Source: Psychromonas sp. Urea-02u-13
Lineage (GTDB): Bacteria; Pseudomonadota; Gammaproteobacteria; Enterobacterales; Psychromonadaceae
Reading direction: 5' to 3'
DNA length: 44,343 nucleotides
Assembly: GCF_002835995.1 (NCBI RefSeq)
Contig: NZ_PJBZ01000064.1
Coordinates: forward strand, 1-44,343
Both the position numbers and the translations under genes were made by a program. The notes beneath the pieces were generated by a model, which saw only the letters and a list, made by a program, of their open reading frames with translations, was not told the DNA's origin and did not search any database. Of the stretch, positions 8,543 through 17,345 are shown in pieces; position 1 is the stretch's first letter; every line of letters begins with the position of its first letter.

Positions 8543-8570
8543 TTGCATCTTAAAGTATCATAGGTCTATT
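8543..8570 (+). promoter_or_regulatory. Solo copy of the MITE-end sequence, promoter-like
   Basis: TTGCAT (8543-8548), 16 bp, then TCTATT (8565-8570). About 22 of 28 bases agree with the sequences at 12032-12059 and 19056-19083. It lies 43 bp before the GGDEF start and points toward it. Confidence 0.45.
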
Positions 8571-8613
8571 ATTTAGTTACAGTTAAAATTAAGTTTCATG
8601 CAAAAGGAATTAT

Positions 8614-9435
8614 ATGAACGTTTTAAACCAACAGGGGGAAGAGATTGAACTGGACACTGGGTTTCGTTTTTCGAACGCTTTTTTTTCGTTATTGGATTTC
8701 ATTAAAACGCCAGATTTAGAAGATGCAAAACGCACAACCAGTGAATTACAGTGTGAGTTCTTTTACCGAGATACCATGAACTACGCCTTTGTTGATTCCC
8801 ATAATCAACATCTTGAGGATGGACGTTTAGACTTAGCGGCCAAAAACCTTAACGAGATAAATAACCTCTCACTTGATAATTTAACCGGGTTAAAGAAAAA
8901 AGAGTATTTAAACCGCAAGTTAATAAGCCTTGAAAGCGAAATTTACCTCGGACAATTGGCTGATTTTTCGCTAATAATGTGTGATTTAGATAAATTCAAA
9001 GCGATTAATGATGATTTTGGACATTCCGCTGGCGACGATACGCTGGCTCTCTTTGGTAAGTTATTAACAGAAACATTACGTCCCACTGATTTTGCCTACC
9101 GATATGGTGGTGAAGAGTTTCTTATTCTATTACCTGAAACCAGTTTACACGAAGCAACATTAGTAGCGGAGCGTTTACGCTTAGTGATTGATGAACGTTT
9201 ACAGATTGGTAATTATGGCTTGAATCATGTGACTGCCTTTGATTTATCAAAAGCCAATATTCTCTCCGATGAAGGCGACATTAATGATGCGTTTTTCTTA
9301 GCACGAGACGTGACTTGTAGTTTTGGTGTGGCGAATTATTTAGATAATGATCAATCGGCTGAAACCTTGTTTGATGCAGCCGATGAGCATTTATATATTG
9401 CTAAAGAAAATGGCCGTAACCAAGTTTCAGCTTAA
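8614..9435 (+). CDS. Diguanylate cyclase (GGDEF domain protein)
   Basis: A 273-aa protein that should make cyclic di-GMP from two GTP. The GGDEF domain covers about residues 85-270. It contains CDLDKFKAINDDFGHSAGD (metal and GTP binding), the active site RYGGEEF with GGEEF at 165-169, and an inhibitory-site RxxD at 156-159 (RPTD) exactly five residues before GGEEF, so product feedback is expected. A roughly 35-residue insertion (LQIGNYGLNHVTAFD to FFLARD) lies before the VTCSFGVA strand and is unusual. The ~85 N-terminal residues match no sensor domain I recognise, and no membrane segment is seen. ATG 8614 follows AAAAGGAA. The 3' end overlaps the convergent gene by 4 bp. Confidence 0.88.
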   Translation: MNVLNQQGEEIELDTGFRFSNAFFSLLDFIKTPDLEDAKRTTSELQCEFFYRDTMNYAFVDSHNQHLEDGRLDLAAKNLNEINNLSLDNLTGLKKKEYLNRKLISLESEIYLGQLADFSLIMCDLDKFKAINDDFGHSAGDDTLALFGKLLTETLRPTDFAYRYGGEEFLILLPETSLHEATLVAERLRLVIDERLQIGNYGLNHVTAFDLSKANILSDEGDINDAFFLARDVTCSFGVANYLDNDQSAETLFDAADEHLYIAKENGRNQVSA

Positions 9436-10226
9436 GCGGGTTGTAGGTTGCTAGTCGCTAATAAAGCAAGCTGAATAGGATAAGTCTCAATTTGCTTTAG
9501 CGCTTGTTTAAAGTAACTGCGTAAATACTTCTTTAAGTGTTTATTAACACGATTGCTTTCAATGCCTTTCAAGTGACAAAATATCGCCAAGGCAAAAATC
9601 ATTTTATCTTCCGATAAACTCGCATGACGATTTGCATCTGCATTATAACAACGCCCACAACTGCCTCTAAAGGTATAAGCCGAATTAGACATTAAAATGC
9701 CAAACCCCATAAACACCGCCACTATTTCGGTCGCTTCTGCAAAATACTTTTTCCCTCCCATCGGCACTAATTGTGACTGAGCGACCAAGTGCTGCGTCAT
9801 ATAATGGGCAAAGCTAGCACTGAGATCTTCGGGTTTAAGTGTTTGATTAATATTATAGGTAATCGCTAACGGAAACTCACTGTGCAGTGGCATGATAGGT
9901 TGCGCTGAAGAGTTACGTTTAATGCCCTCGCTAAAATCTAAATTCAAGAAAGGAGGTGGAGTGCTATTAAAGTTAGCCGGGTGTATCAGCTGCATCGGCC
10001 AATGGCTAAGACCGGTATATTTAAGTGTCGCATTAAAGACAGTGCTAGCCATCGCTTGATGACTATCAACGGCGCCGGGGAAGAACTTATCACTGGGCTC
10101 AATGAGCTGCGTGCGCTGGAAAAACTCCGCACTGTCAAATTCAGTGAGCGCCCAATGAAAAGTCGATAAAATCCACAGAGCATCCTCATCTGCGAGTAAC
10201 GGTTTTGTTTTTAAAAAATTAAACAT
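9432..10226 (-). CDS. Conserved-looking protein of unknown function (264 aa)
   Basis: I do not recognise a family. The protein is probably cytosolic, with no signal peptide. The part most likely to be conserved is the C-terminal half: AEATEIVAVFMGFGILMSNS (about 167-186), then RGSCGRCYNADANRHASLSED with two Cys, and FALAIFCHLKGI. The Glu/Ala-rich helix followed by Gly-Phe-Gly and a Cys-x-x-Cys pair could form a metal site, but this is only a guess. A strong AGAAGGA ribosome site precedes ATG 10226. It lies 51 bp downstream of norM on the same strand and may be co-transcribed with it. Its stop overlaps the convergent diguanylate cyclase stop. Confidence 0.7.
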   Translation of the reverse strand: MFNFLKTKPLLADEDALWILSTFHWALTEFDSAEFFQRTQLIEPSDKFFPGAVDSHQAMASTVFNATLKYTGLSHWPMQLIHPANFNSTPPPFLNLDFSEGIKRNSSAQPIMPLHSEFPLAITYNINQTLKPEDLSASFAHYMTQHLVAQSQLVPMGGKKYFAEATEIVAVFMGFGILMSNSAYTFRGSCGRCYNADANRHASLSEDKMIFALAIFCHLKGIESNRVNKHLKKYLRSYFKQALKQIETYPIQLALLATSNLQPA

Positions 10227-10277
10227 GAGATCCTTCTCAAGGTAAATCGAAGCCAGATGATAGCTTATTGTGTTTGA

Positions 10278-11636
10278 TCATTTTGTGATCAATCGGGTGT
10301 TTAATCTGTTTTGTATTACAAATAATCGTTGCCCTAATAAAATGGCGGCCACGGTTAACCCGACGGTAATACCAACCCAAAAACCTTTTGCGCCCAAAGG
10401 TTCGATAAGCCAATCTGTCATTGCGAGTACATAACCCAATGGTAAACCGACAACCCAATAAGCGATAAAGGTACGGGTGAAAATGGCGGTCATCTCTTTA
10501 TAACCACGTAACGCACCTGCTGCCACTACCTGAATAGCATCAACACATTGATACAGTGCGGCAAAGAACATTAATACTAAGGCTAATTCGATAACTTCTT
10601 GGTTATCGGTATAGAGCATCGCAATATCTTCTTTAAAGATAATGGTTAATAACGCGGTAATCGCTGATAGACCGAGACCCACAGCCAGACCTGCATAAGT
10701 AGCGACTTTAGCGCCACGATTGTTTTTCTGTCCAAGGTTAAAACCAACACGAATGCTTACTGCGCTGGCGATACTCATTGGTAACATAAAGACCATACTT
10801 GAGAAGTTCATTGCGATTTGGTGCGAAGCAACCACTAATGCGCCAAGTGGCGCGACTAAAACAGCAATACCGGCAAAGATAGTGACCTCAAAGAACATCG
10901 CAACAGCCACTGGTAAACCCAGTTTAGAAATACTGACCAGGTGCTTAAAATTAGGTTTTGCGACGTTTTTAAACAGTGGGTATTGCGCTAATTTTTTAGT
11001 GAAATACACGTAACCCACTAATGCAAATAACATAAACCAGTAAACCAATGTTGTTGCGACACCACAACCGACACCCCCCATTGCTGGCATACCAAACTTA
11101 CCGTAAACAAATATCCAGTTCAGTGGAATGTTCACTAATAAACCAATAAAACCAATCACCATCGCAGGTTTGGTAAGGGAAAGACCTTCAATATAATTTC
11201 GTAATGCTTGAAAGAGTAAAAAAGCGGGTACAGCAGGTAATACCGCATACAGGTACTCGGTGGTTATTTTTTGTAATGCGGGTTCAATATCCATATAACC
11301 GACAATCGCACCGGCGTTATAGAGAATGGCAATAATAGGAATAGACAGCAGTAACGCGAGGTATAAACCCTGTTGACCGGTCACTGGAATTTCTTCTAAC
11401 TTATTGGCGCCATGTGCTTGCGCGGTTAATGGGATTAACGCCATTAATACACCCACACCAAATAAGATACATGGGAGCCAAAGACTTGAGGCAATTGAAA
11501 CAGCTGCCATGTCATAGGCGCTGACACCGCCGGCCATGATGGTATCAACAAACCCCATTGCCATTTGCGCAAATTGAGCAATAAAAAGGGGAATACTAAG
11601 TTTAAGAATCTTAGTGGTTTCTTGAGAATAGGACAC
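10278..11636 (-). CDS. norM: MATE family multidrug/Na+ antiporter, NorM-like
   Basis: A 452-aa inner-membrane carrier of the MATE family that exports cationic drugs in exchange for Na+ or H+. There are twelve hydrophobic segments in two halves. The first-helix region FIAQFAQMAMGFVDTIMAGG, PLTAQAHGA, and the second-half segments AVAMFFEVTIFAGIAVLVAP and ASAVSIRVGFNLGQ are NorM hallmarks. I place the start at GTG 11636, preceded by GGAG at five bases. A TTG at 11693 would add 19 residues unlike any MATE N-terminus. The promoter region is shared with a MITE-like element lying 83 bp upstream. The symbol reflects family resemblance, not a proven substrate. Confidence 0.85.
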   Translation of the reverse strand: MSYSQETTKILKLSIPLFIAQFAQMAMGFVDTIMAGGVSAYDMAAVSIASSLWLPCILFGVGVLMALIPLTAQAHGANKLEEIPVTGQQGLYLALLLSIPIIAILYNAGAIVGYMDIEPALQKITTEYLYAVLPAVPAFLLFQALRNYIEGLSLTKPAMVIGFIGLLVNIPLNWIFVYGKFGMPAMGGVGCGVATTLVYWFMLFALVGYVYFTKKLAQYPLFKNVAKPNFKHLVSISKLGLPVAVAMFFEVTIFAGIAVLVAPLGALVVASHQIAMNFSSMVFMLPMSIASAVSIRVGFNLGQKNNRGAKVATYAGLAVGLGLSAITALLTIIFKEDIAMLYTDNQEVIELALVLMFFAALYQCVDAIQVVAAGALRGYKEMTAIFTRTFIAYWVVGLPLGYVLAMTDWLIEPLGAKGFWVGITVGLTVAAILLGQRLFVIQNRLNTRLITK

Positions 11637-11719
11637 ACGCACTCCGGATAAAAAGCAAAGATTCAGTCTATTCCTATCGTATTCGGGTAGCAATGGCGAA
11701 TGTGATTATTTTTCGTAAT

Positions 11720-12056
11720 ATACCCATGCTGCCTCAAGATGTTTTGTCAGGCACAAGCTCGAGAGTCAGAGCAAGGCACAACATGAGATAACCTATCGAA
11801 CGTTAACTACGTGAACCTTCTAACGGTAGGATTAAAAAAGACGTTAATCCCTTATTGTTATTCACTTTTTGATTGTTGTAACGCGGATCTGCCATGGTTG
11901 AATAAGAAGCGAGCTTGCGCCCTGTAGGGCAAGATAACTTGTACCCATCTACGTCGTTATAAAAATTCGACTTAGAATGACTAGGCTTCAATTTTATGCC
12001 TAGTATCTCGGCACAATTTACCTTGCTGACTTTGCATCTTGAAGTAGCATGGGTAT
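11720..12056. mobile_element. MITE-like element with 22-bp terminal inverted repeats
   Basis: The left end at 11720-11741 begins ATACCCATGCTGCCTCAAG. The right end at 12035-12056 is its reverse complement with two mismatches in 22. The inside is non-coding in practice; a 91-codon minus-strand frame at 11803-12078 runs through it but has no recognised family. It contains hairpins such as GCCCT-GT-AGGGC. Size, terminal repeats and lack of a transposase fit a non-autonomous element in the norM-patZ intergenic region. No clear target duplication is visible (TAATAT on the left, GAATAG on the right). Confidence 0.7.
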
Positions 12057-12059
12057 GAA
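12032..12059 (+). promoter_or_regulatory. Outward promoter-like sequence at the right end of the MITE-like element
   Basis: TTGCAT (12032-12037), 16 bp, then TATGAA (12054-12059), pointing at patZ 96 bp downstream. The same arrangement is found at 8543 and 19056. Confidence 0.45.
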
Positions 12060-12154
12060 TAGTCATGATCAAACACATGTTTTTATAAAAAAGTTAAGCA
12101 TGAACGACTCTGCCGAGTAAACTCAATGCAGTTACAGCAAAAGGGGAATTTATT

Positions 12155-14863
12155 ATGGGCTTACAAACACTTAAACACTTTTTCAATCCAAAATCGATAG
12201 CGGTTATTGGCGCTTCAGTGCAACCACATCGTGCCGGTTATTTAGTGATGAATAACCTGTTGTCGGAAGGTTTTAATGGCCCGATAATGCCCGTTTCGCC
12301 AAAATACAAATCCGTGCATGGGGTGCTTGCCTATAAATCCATCGACGATTTACCTATCGTGCCTGAACTTGCTGTTATTTGTACTAACGAATTTCGTCTT
12401 GCTGAAATATTGCAGGCACTGGCTGACAAAGGTTGTCATTCTGCGATTGTGGTGGCCACTGAAAGTGATCATGTGGTTGCGGCTAACGTTTATGCACTGG
12501 CTAAAAAATTAAAAATTCGTTTATTAGGCATGAGTAGTTTAGGCATTATTAACCCTTATGCTCAAGTAAACGCAAGCTTGGCACATTGCAGTGCCTTAAA
12601 AGGCAATATCGCTTTTGTCTCGCAATCGGCAGCGGTTTGCACCACAGTGTTAGATTGGGCAAACAGCAAACAGATTGGTTTTTCGGCCTTTGTTTCCTTA
12701 GGTGACGCGCAAGATATCTCGTTTGCCGAATTATTAGATTATTTAGCACGTGATAGTAAAACCCAATCCATTCTCTTGTATATCGATAGCATTAAAGATG
12801 CACGCGCATTTTTATCGGCAGCCCGCGCGATTGCACAACACAAATCGGTATTAGTGATTAAAGCAGGCAGTTCTCTGCTTGGCGCAAAAGCGGCTGCGCT
12901 ACACAGTAAAGGCCAATTTGGTCACGATAGTGTTTATGATGCGGCTATTAAACGTGCAGGAATGCTGCGTGTACATGATTTACATGAGTTATTTGCCGCG
13001 GTTGAAACGTTGGCTTATTCTAATTACCTGCACGGCGAACGATTAGCCATTATTACTAACGGTGGCGGTTTAGGTATTTTAGCCGTTGATAACTTAGTCA
13101 GTGAAGGCGGGCGATTAGCTGAATTAGATGAAGCCTTATTAGCCAAATTAGATAGTTGCTTACCGAAAAACTGGTCGCGTAATAACCCGATTGATATGAT
13201 TGGTGATGCCGACCCTAAACGTTATGCCACAGCACTTAGTCATTTAATGGACAGCGATCAGGTTGATGCTATCTTGATTATGCATTCGCCTTCTGCGCTT
13301 TCTGACAGTGAAAACAGCGCCAAAGCGATCATTGATGTCATACAAAACCACCCTAAACGTAAACAAGTTAATATTCTTACCAATTGGACAGGTGAAGATG
13401 CGGCTAAACCTGCGCGATTACTTTTTTCACAAGCAAAAATTCCCACCTTAAGAACCCCTAAAGGCGCAATTACTGCCTTTATGCATTTAGTGCAATACCG
13501 TCGTAACAAAAAATTATTATTAGAAACGCCCACAACTTTGCCTGAAAATCTGGTTTACGATAGCCAATATGCTAATGAATATATAAAAGGCATTGTGCAT
13601 CCTGAAACATTAAGCACCAAGCTTGATACCTATTTAGCCACGCCTTTATTAGCCGCTTACCACTTGAATACCATTGAAACTGAAGTGGCGGCCAATGAAG
13701 AGCAGGCGCTGGAACTCGGTAAAGAGATAGGTTTCCCGCTGGCGGTCAAAATTAACTCTCCCGATATCGAATACAAATCTCAGGTTCATGGCGTGATCTT
13801 GAATATCAATAATCAACAGGAGTTGTTTTTAGGGTTAAGCGCGATTAATAAACGTGTGAAAAGCATGTTACCCGATGCGCGTTTAACCGGGTTTACGCTA
13901 CAGAAAATGGTCGCCAGTGGTATTGGCTTAGAGTTACGAGTGATGATTAAACAGGATCCTACCTTTGGACCTATTATTGCGATTTCGCAAGAGAGTGATG
14001 CACGTGATTTACAAACGACACTAGAAAATGCAGTGGTTGCCTTGCCGCCTCTGAACATGGCCTTAGCCCGTTATTTAATGATTCAGGGCATAAAAGACAA
14101 AAAAATTAAGATTAAACGTGCCGCCCAAGATTTTGATATGGATGCGGTGTGTTTATTATTAACGCGTATTTCACAGATGTTACTGGATAATCCTGAAATT
14201 AAAGATTTAGACCTTAATCCAGTTTTAGTGGTTGGCGATCAAGTCACCATATTAGATAGCCAAATCCACCTCGCATTAGCCAGCGAAGGTTATTTTGGTC
14301 AGCTTGCGATCAGTCCTTATCCAAAACAACTTGAAGAAACCATCGCCTTAAAAAATGGTCAAGATGTCCTTATTCGCCCGATTATTGCGGAAGACGAAGC
14401 GCGTCATCAACTGTTTGATGCAGCCTTAACCGAGGAAGACCGTTATAAACGCTATTTTTCGCAACGAGGTAAAATGAGCCATGAGGAAATGGCGATTCTG
14501 ACGCAGATAGATTACGAACGTGAAATGGCCTTTATTGCCGTGCGTATTGATGAAAACAATGAGCAGGAAACGCTGGCTGTGATACGTGCTTCTATTGATC
14601 CTGATAACATTGATGCTGAATTTGCAATGATTGTACGTTCCGATTTACAAGGCTTAGGGCTAGGTAAAATTCTCTTGAATAAATTGATTCGTTATCAAAA
14701 AACCAAAGGCACCACTTATTTATCAGGCATGACTATGCTGTCTAATATTGGCATGGCAACACTGGCCAAAAAACTAGGTTTTGTGGTTAAACGCGATATC
14801 GAAGAGGGGGTGATTAATATGTCGTTGTTATTACATGATGATGAAGCCCTTAGTGAAAAATGA
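12155..14863 (+). CDS. patZ: Protein lysine acetyltransferase, NDP-forming acyl-CoA synthetase-like plus GNAT (PatZ/YfiQ)
   Basis: This 902-aa protein aligns along its length with E. coli PatZ (886 aa), which acetylates lysines of metabolic enzymes such as acetyl-CoA synthetase. Domains in order: CoA-binding Rossmann domain (KSIAVIGAS, about 12-20), two succinyl-CoA-synthetase-like domains (about 145-460), an ATP-grasp domain (GFPLAVKINSPDIEYKSQVH, about 525-545, to about 715), and a C-terminal GNAT domain (about 735-890) with the acetyl-CoA loop RSDLQGLGLGK. Unlike E. coli PatZ, the segment ALHSKGQFGHDSVYDAA keeps a His (residue 250) in register with the phosphohistidine of active ADP-forming acyl-CoA synthetases. 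AAGGGGAA precedes ATG 12155. It is divergent from norM across the MITE-like element. Confidence 0.92.
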   Translation: MGLQTLKHFFNPKSIAVIGASVQPHRAGYLVMNNLLSEGFNGPIMPVSPKYKSVHGVLAYKSIDDLPIVPELAVICTNEFRLAEILQALADKGCHSAIVVATESDHVVAANVYALAKKLKIRLLGMSSLGIINPYAQVNASLAHCSALKGNIAFVSQSAAVCTTVLDWANSKQIGFSAFVSLGDAQDISFAELLDYLARDSKTQSILLYIDSIKDARAFLSAARAIAQHKSVLVIKAGSSLLGAKAAALHSKGQFGHDSVYDAAIKRAGMLRVHDLHELFAAVETLAYSNYLHGERLAIITNGGGLGILAVDNLVSEGGRLAELDEALLAKLDSCLPKNWSRNNPIDMIGDADPKRYATALSHLMDSDQVDAILIMHSPSALSDSENSAKAIIDVIQNHPKRKQVNILTNWTGEDAAKPARLLFSQAKIPTLRTPKGAITAFMHLVQYRRNKKLLLETPTTLPENLVYDSQYANEYIKGIVHPETLSTKLDTYLATPLLAAYHLNTIETEVAANEEQALELGKEIGFPLAVKINSPDIEYKSQVHGVILNINNQQELFLGLSAINKRVKSMLPDARLTGFTLQKMVASGIGLELRVMIKQDPTFGPIIAISQESDARDLQTTLENAVVALPPLNMALARYLMIQGIKDKKIKIKRAAQDFDMDAVCLLLTRISQMLLDNPEIKDLDLNPVLVVGDQVTILDSQIHLALASEGYFGQLAISPYPKQLEETIALKNGQDVLIRPIIAEDEARHQLFDAALTEEDRYKRYFSQRGKMSHEEMAILTQIDYEREMAFIAVRIDENNEQETLAVIRASIDPDNIDAEFAMIVRSDLQGLGLGKILLNKLIRYQKTKGTTYLSGMTMLSNIGMATLAKKLGFVVKRDIEEGVINMSLLLHDDEALSEK

Positions 14864-14944
14864 ACCGCTGGCTAACGAGCAAAAACGCGTTAGCCAATAA
14901 ACAAACGTAAATAAACACTCAATAAATACTAAGTGAAAAAAACA

Positions 14945-15871
14945 ATGAAAAGACAGACACTAACCCTATTACCCCTCGCGCTTACCTTAGTCTCTCCGAT
15001 GTTATTGGCGGATTCAAGTGTTGCTGAGTTATCCGAACAAAGATGTCAAAAAATGGTTGAGGCGGGTGTACTAACGCCTGATGCTCCCGTGCAATGTGAT
15101 CGTTTACGTGCGGTGAATTTTGATTATATGGATTTTGAGGGGCAGTCACATAACAACGGTGAAGTGATTGTATTGGATGCGGTTGCCAGTCATGTAGCGA
15201 CTATTTTTGAGCGTTTATATGCACTGAAATTTCCTATTCAACAGGCGCAACCGATTTTCAATTACCAAGGTGATGATAATCAATCCATGGCGGCGAATAA
15301 TACCTCTGCCTTTAATTATCGTCCTATCGCAGGAAAATCATCGCTTTCTATTCATGCTTACGGATTAGCGATTGATATTAATCCCAAACAAAATCCTTTT
15401 ATTGAATTTGCAGAGCAAGGGCAGTCAACGATTAGTCCGGTAGAGGGCGCTAAGTACGCAAATAGAATGAAATATAGATATGCCAAAGCAGAAAGAAATG
15501 GCTTTGCCGAAGACGTATTAACGACCTTCGCAGATAGCGGCTTTTTATACTGGGGAGGTTTTTGGAATACGCCGATTGATTATCAACACTTTCAGGTGAG
15601 TCGTGATATGGCTTATTTAATGACTGCCATGACAACAACAAATGCGACCCAGTTTTTTGATAATTACGTGGGCTGGTATCAAAGCTGTAAAGCCATGTAT
15701 CCGGGGGCTTACGCTGAGCATCGCGTGAATGACTATAGCGTATATTTAAAAACGAATCTGAAGGTGACATCGTTGAATGAGACCTTCAAGCAATCCCCTG
15801 AAAAGGTATTAGCAGCAATCAAAGCACCTTTGCAACGCTCTGAATTATGCGTTAGAGCTCAGGTTAAATAG
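14945..15871 (+). CDS. Exported M15-family peptidase (D-alanyl-D-alanine carboxypeptidase/VanY-like)
   Basis: A ~308-aa protein with a signal peptide (LTLLPLALTLVSPMLLADSS), so it acts in the periplasm, probably on peptidoglycan stem peptides. The zinc site of M15 peptidases is visible: SIHAYGLAIDIN (His and Asp ligands, S-x-H-x-x-G-x-A-x-D) and, about 95 residues later, FWNTPIDYQHFQ, with the Asp-x-x-His-Phe end motif. Tyr/Trp-rich GFLYWGGFW lies just before it. The ~65-residue C-terminal tail after the active site is not typical of minimal M15 domains. The start is uncertain: ATG 14945 or GTG 14933, both with weak ribosome sites. It follows patZ by about 80 bp on the same strand. Confidence 0.75.
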   Translation: MKRQTLTLLPLALTLVSPMLLADSSVAELSEQRCQKMVEAGVLTPDAPVQCDRLRAVNFDYMDFEGQSHNNGEVIVLDAVASHVATIFERLYALKFPIQQAQPIFNYQGDDNQSMAANNTSAFNYRPIAGKSSLSIHAYGLAIDINPKQNPFIEFAEQGQSTISPVEGAKYANRMKYRYAKAERNGFAEDVLTTFADSGFLYWGGFWNTPIDYQHFQVSRDMAYLMTAMTTTNATQFFDNYVGWYQSCKAMYPGAYAEHRVNDYSVYLKTNLKVTSLNETFKQSPEKVLAAIKAPLQRSELCVRAQVK

Positions 15872-15939
15872 ATTGAAAATCAAACTCGATTTGTTCATGC
15901 TGATGATCAAGTCGAGTCTCTGCGTCATTCAAGTTCAAG

Positions 15940-16236
15940 TTATAAATAGTGGCGAAAATTTACTACTTTCCCACTCTCATTAATGTCTATTCCTTCCGCG
16001 CTTAACTGCTCTTTTTGTCTGATAAAGGCATCCCCAGCAAGTGATATTTTTCCCTGACTATTGACCACTCGAAACCAAGGTAATTTAGTGTCTTTAGGCA
16101 GTTTCGATAAGGTTCTACCCACTAGGCGGGCATGACTCGGATAGCCACATTGTTTAGCAAGTTGCCCATAAGTGGTGAGCTTTCCTTGCGGTAATCGCGC
16201 TAAAATATTGTACAGAGAAGATTCAAATTCCGTCAT
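15940..16236 (-). CDS. Alkyltransferase-like protein (Atl/YbaZ type)
   Basis: A 98-aa protein built like the DNA-binding half of O6-alkylguanine-DNA alkyltransferase. It has YNILARLPQGKLTTYGQLAKQCG (helix-turn-helix lead), the arginine-finger segment ARLVGRTLSKLP, and the former active-site strand LPWFRVVNSQGKIS. The catalytic Cys of MGMT (PCHRV) is replaced by Trp, as in Atl proteins, which bind O6-alkylguanine and flag it to nucleotide excision repair instead of repairing it. Most Atl proteins have PWHRV; here the His is also changed to Phe. ATG 16236 starts the frame. It stands alone, convergent with the M15 peptidase gene. Confidence 0.9.
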   Translation of the reverse strand: MTEFESSLYNILARLPQGKLTTYGQLAKQCGYPSHARLVGRTLSKLPKDTKLPWFRVVNSQGKISLAGDAFIRQKEQLSAEGIDINESGKVVNFRHYL

Positions 16237-16397
16237 GTTTAAATACCCTGTTGGCCTTGTTATTAGTTAATAAATATTTCGCGTTAATTGATCAATGTTC
16301 AAATGTGCAGTATTGGGGAGCGTTGCTTATCCAAAATTCAGGTTAAATATCTAAATGTGAAACTATACTCAGTGTTTAACCAACCTGAAGGTGGCAC

Positions 16398-17345
16398 ATG
16401 AAAACATTCTATCTGTTAATTATTACTATCATATTGAATCTTCATAGTACATCAATACAGGCGACAGAGCGCCATCGCGTAAAAATAATCGTTAATAATT
16501 GGACTAGCCAGGTGGTGCTTTCTTATATCACTGGGGATATTTTTAAGCAGATGGGTTATCAGGTTATCTATCAACCAATGGCTATTTCTGAGCAATGGGG
16601 CGCACTCGCTTACGGAGTGTCGGATGTGCAAGTTGAAGTCTGGGAAGGCACCATGGCTGAACCCTTTAATCGCATGGTAGAAGACGGTCTATTTATGAGC
16701 GCGGGTGAACACAGTGCCAAAACGCGAGAGGACTGGTGGTACCCTGATTATATTGAAAAATTGTGCCCTGGTTTACCGGACTGGAAAGCGCTGAAAGCTT
16801 GTGCGCCATTATTTGCGCGCGAAGGCTCCAATCAAAAAGGGGTTTATTTTGCGGGCCCGTGGGAAAAACCCGATGAAGCAAGAATAAGAGCATTAGAAAT
16901 GGACTTTGTTGTGCACACTGTCGAAAACGGGGATGACCTCTGGGTCGAACTCGAAAAATCGCTCACTGCATTACAACCGATTGTATTATTCAATTGGACT
17001 CCTAATTGGGTTGAGTCGCGCTACCAAGGTAAATTTGTTGAGTTTCCTGCTTACGATAGAAAATGTGAAACCGAATCAAGCTGGGGTGAAAATAAAGAAT
17101 TCCTCTACGACTGCGGTAATCCTAAAGGAGGCTGGCTTAAAAAAGCTGCATCAATACAGCTCAAAACCGAGGCCAAATGTGCCTTCAATACCCTGCAAAA
17201 TATCAACTTTACTAACCAACAAATTTCAGCGGTGTCGGCGTTGGTTGATGTTGAAAAACTCTCCTATCAACAAGCTGCGACAAGATGGTTAACAGAAAAT
17301 AAACGCTTATGGAAAACCTGGATAGTCACGGATTGTAAATTATGA
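16398..17345 (+). CDS. Periplasmic glycine betaine/quaternary-amine type substrate-binding protein (OpuAC family)
   Basis: A 315-aa exported protein with a signal peptide at about residues 1-22 (YLLIITIILNLHSTSIQA). The rest resembles ABC-type betaine/choline/proline binding proteins: VNNWTSQVVLSYITGDIFKQ near the start, DVQVEVWEGTM, a Trp-rich stretch REDWWYPDYIE, and LFNWTPNWVES. Aromatic residues form the cation cage in this family. No permease or ATPase gene accompanies it. Instead its TGA overlaps the ATG of a histidine kinase (ATGA, 17342-17345), so its likely job is to present a ligand to that sensor. GAAGGTGG precedes ATG 16398. The ligand is inferred from the family only. Confidence 0.82.
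   Translation: MKTFYLLIITIILNLHSTSIQATERHRVKIIVNNWTSQVVLSYITGDIFKQMGYQVIYQPMAISEQWGALAYGVSDVQVEVWEGTMAEPFNRMVEDGLFMSAGEHSAKTREDWWYPDYIEKLCPGLPDWKALKACAPLFAREGSNQKGVYFAGPWEKPDEARIRALEMDFVVHTVENGDDLWVELEKSLTALQPIVLFNWTPNWVESRYQGKFVEFPAYDRKCETESSWGENKEFLYDCGNPKGGWLKKAASIQLKTEAKCAFNTLQNINFTNQQISAVSALVDVEKLSYQQAATRWLTENKRLWKTWIVTDCKL

Noticed and set aside
11637-11693. Upstream TTG start of norM
   Set aside because: The added 19 residues are charged and unlike MATE N-termini; GTG 11636 has GGAG at the right distance.
11803-12078. 91-codon minus-strand frame inside the MITE-like element
   Set aside because: It runs from outside the right end through most of the element, has no recognised family or ribosome site, and is better explained as chance openness of the repeat.
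15450-15770. 106-codon antisense frame inside the M15 peptidase gene
   Set aside because: It opposes the zinc-site region of a convincing gene and has no recognised features.
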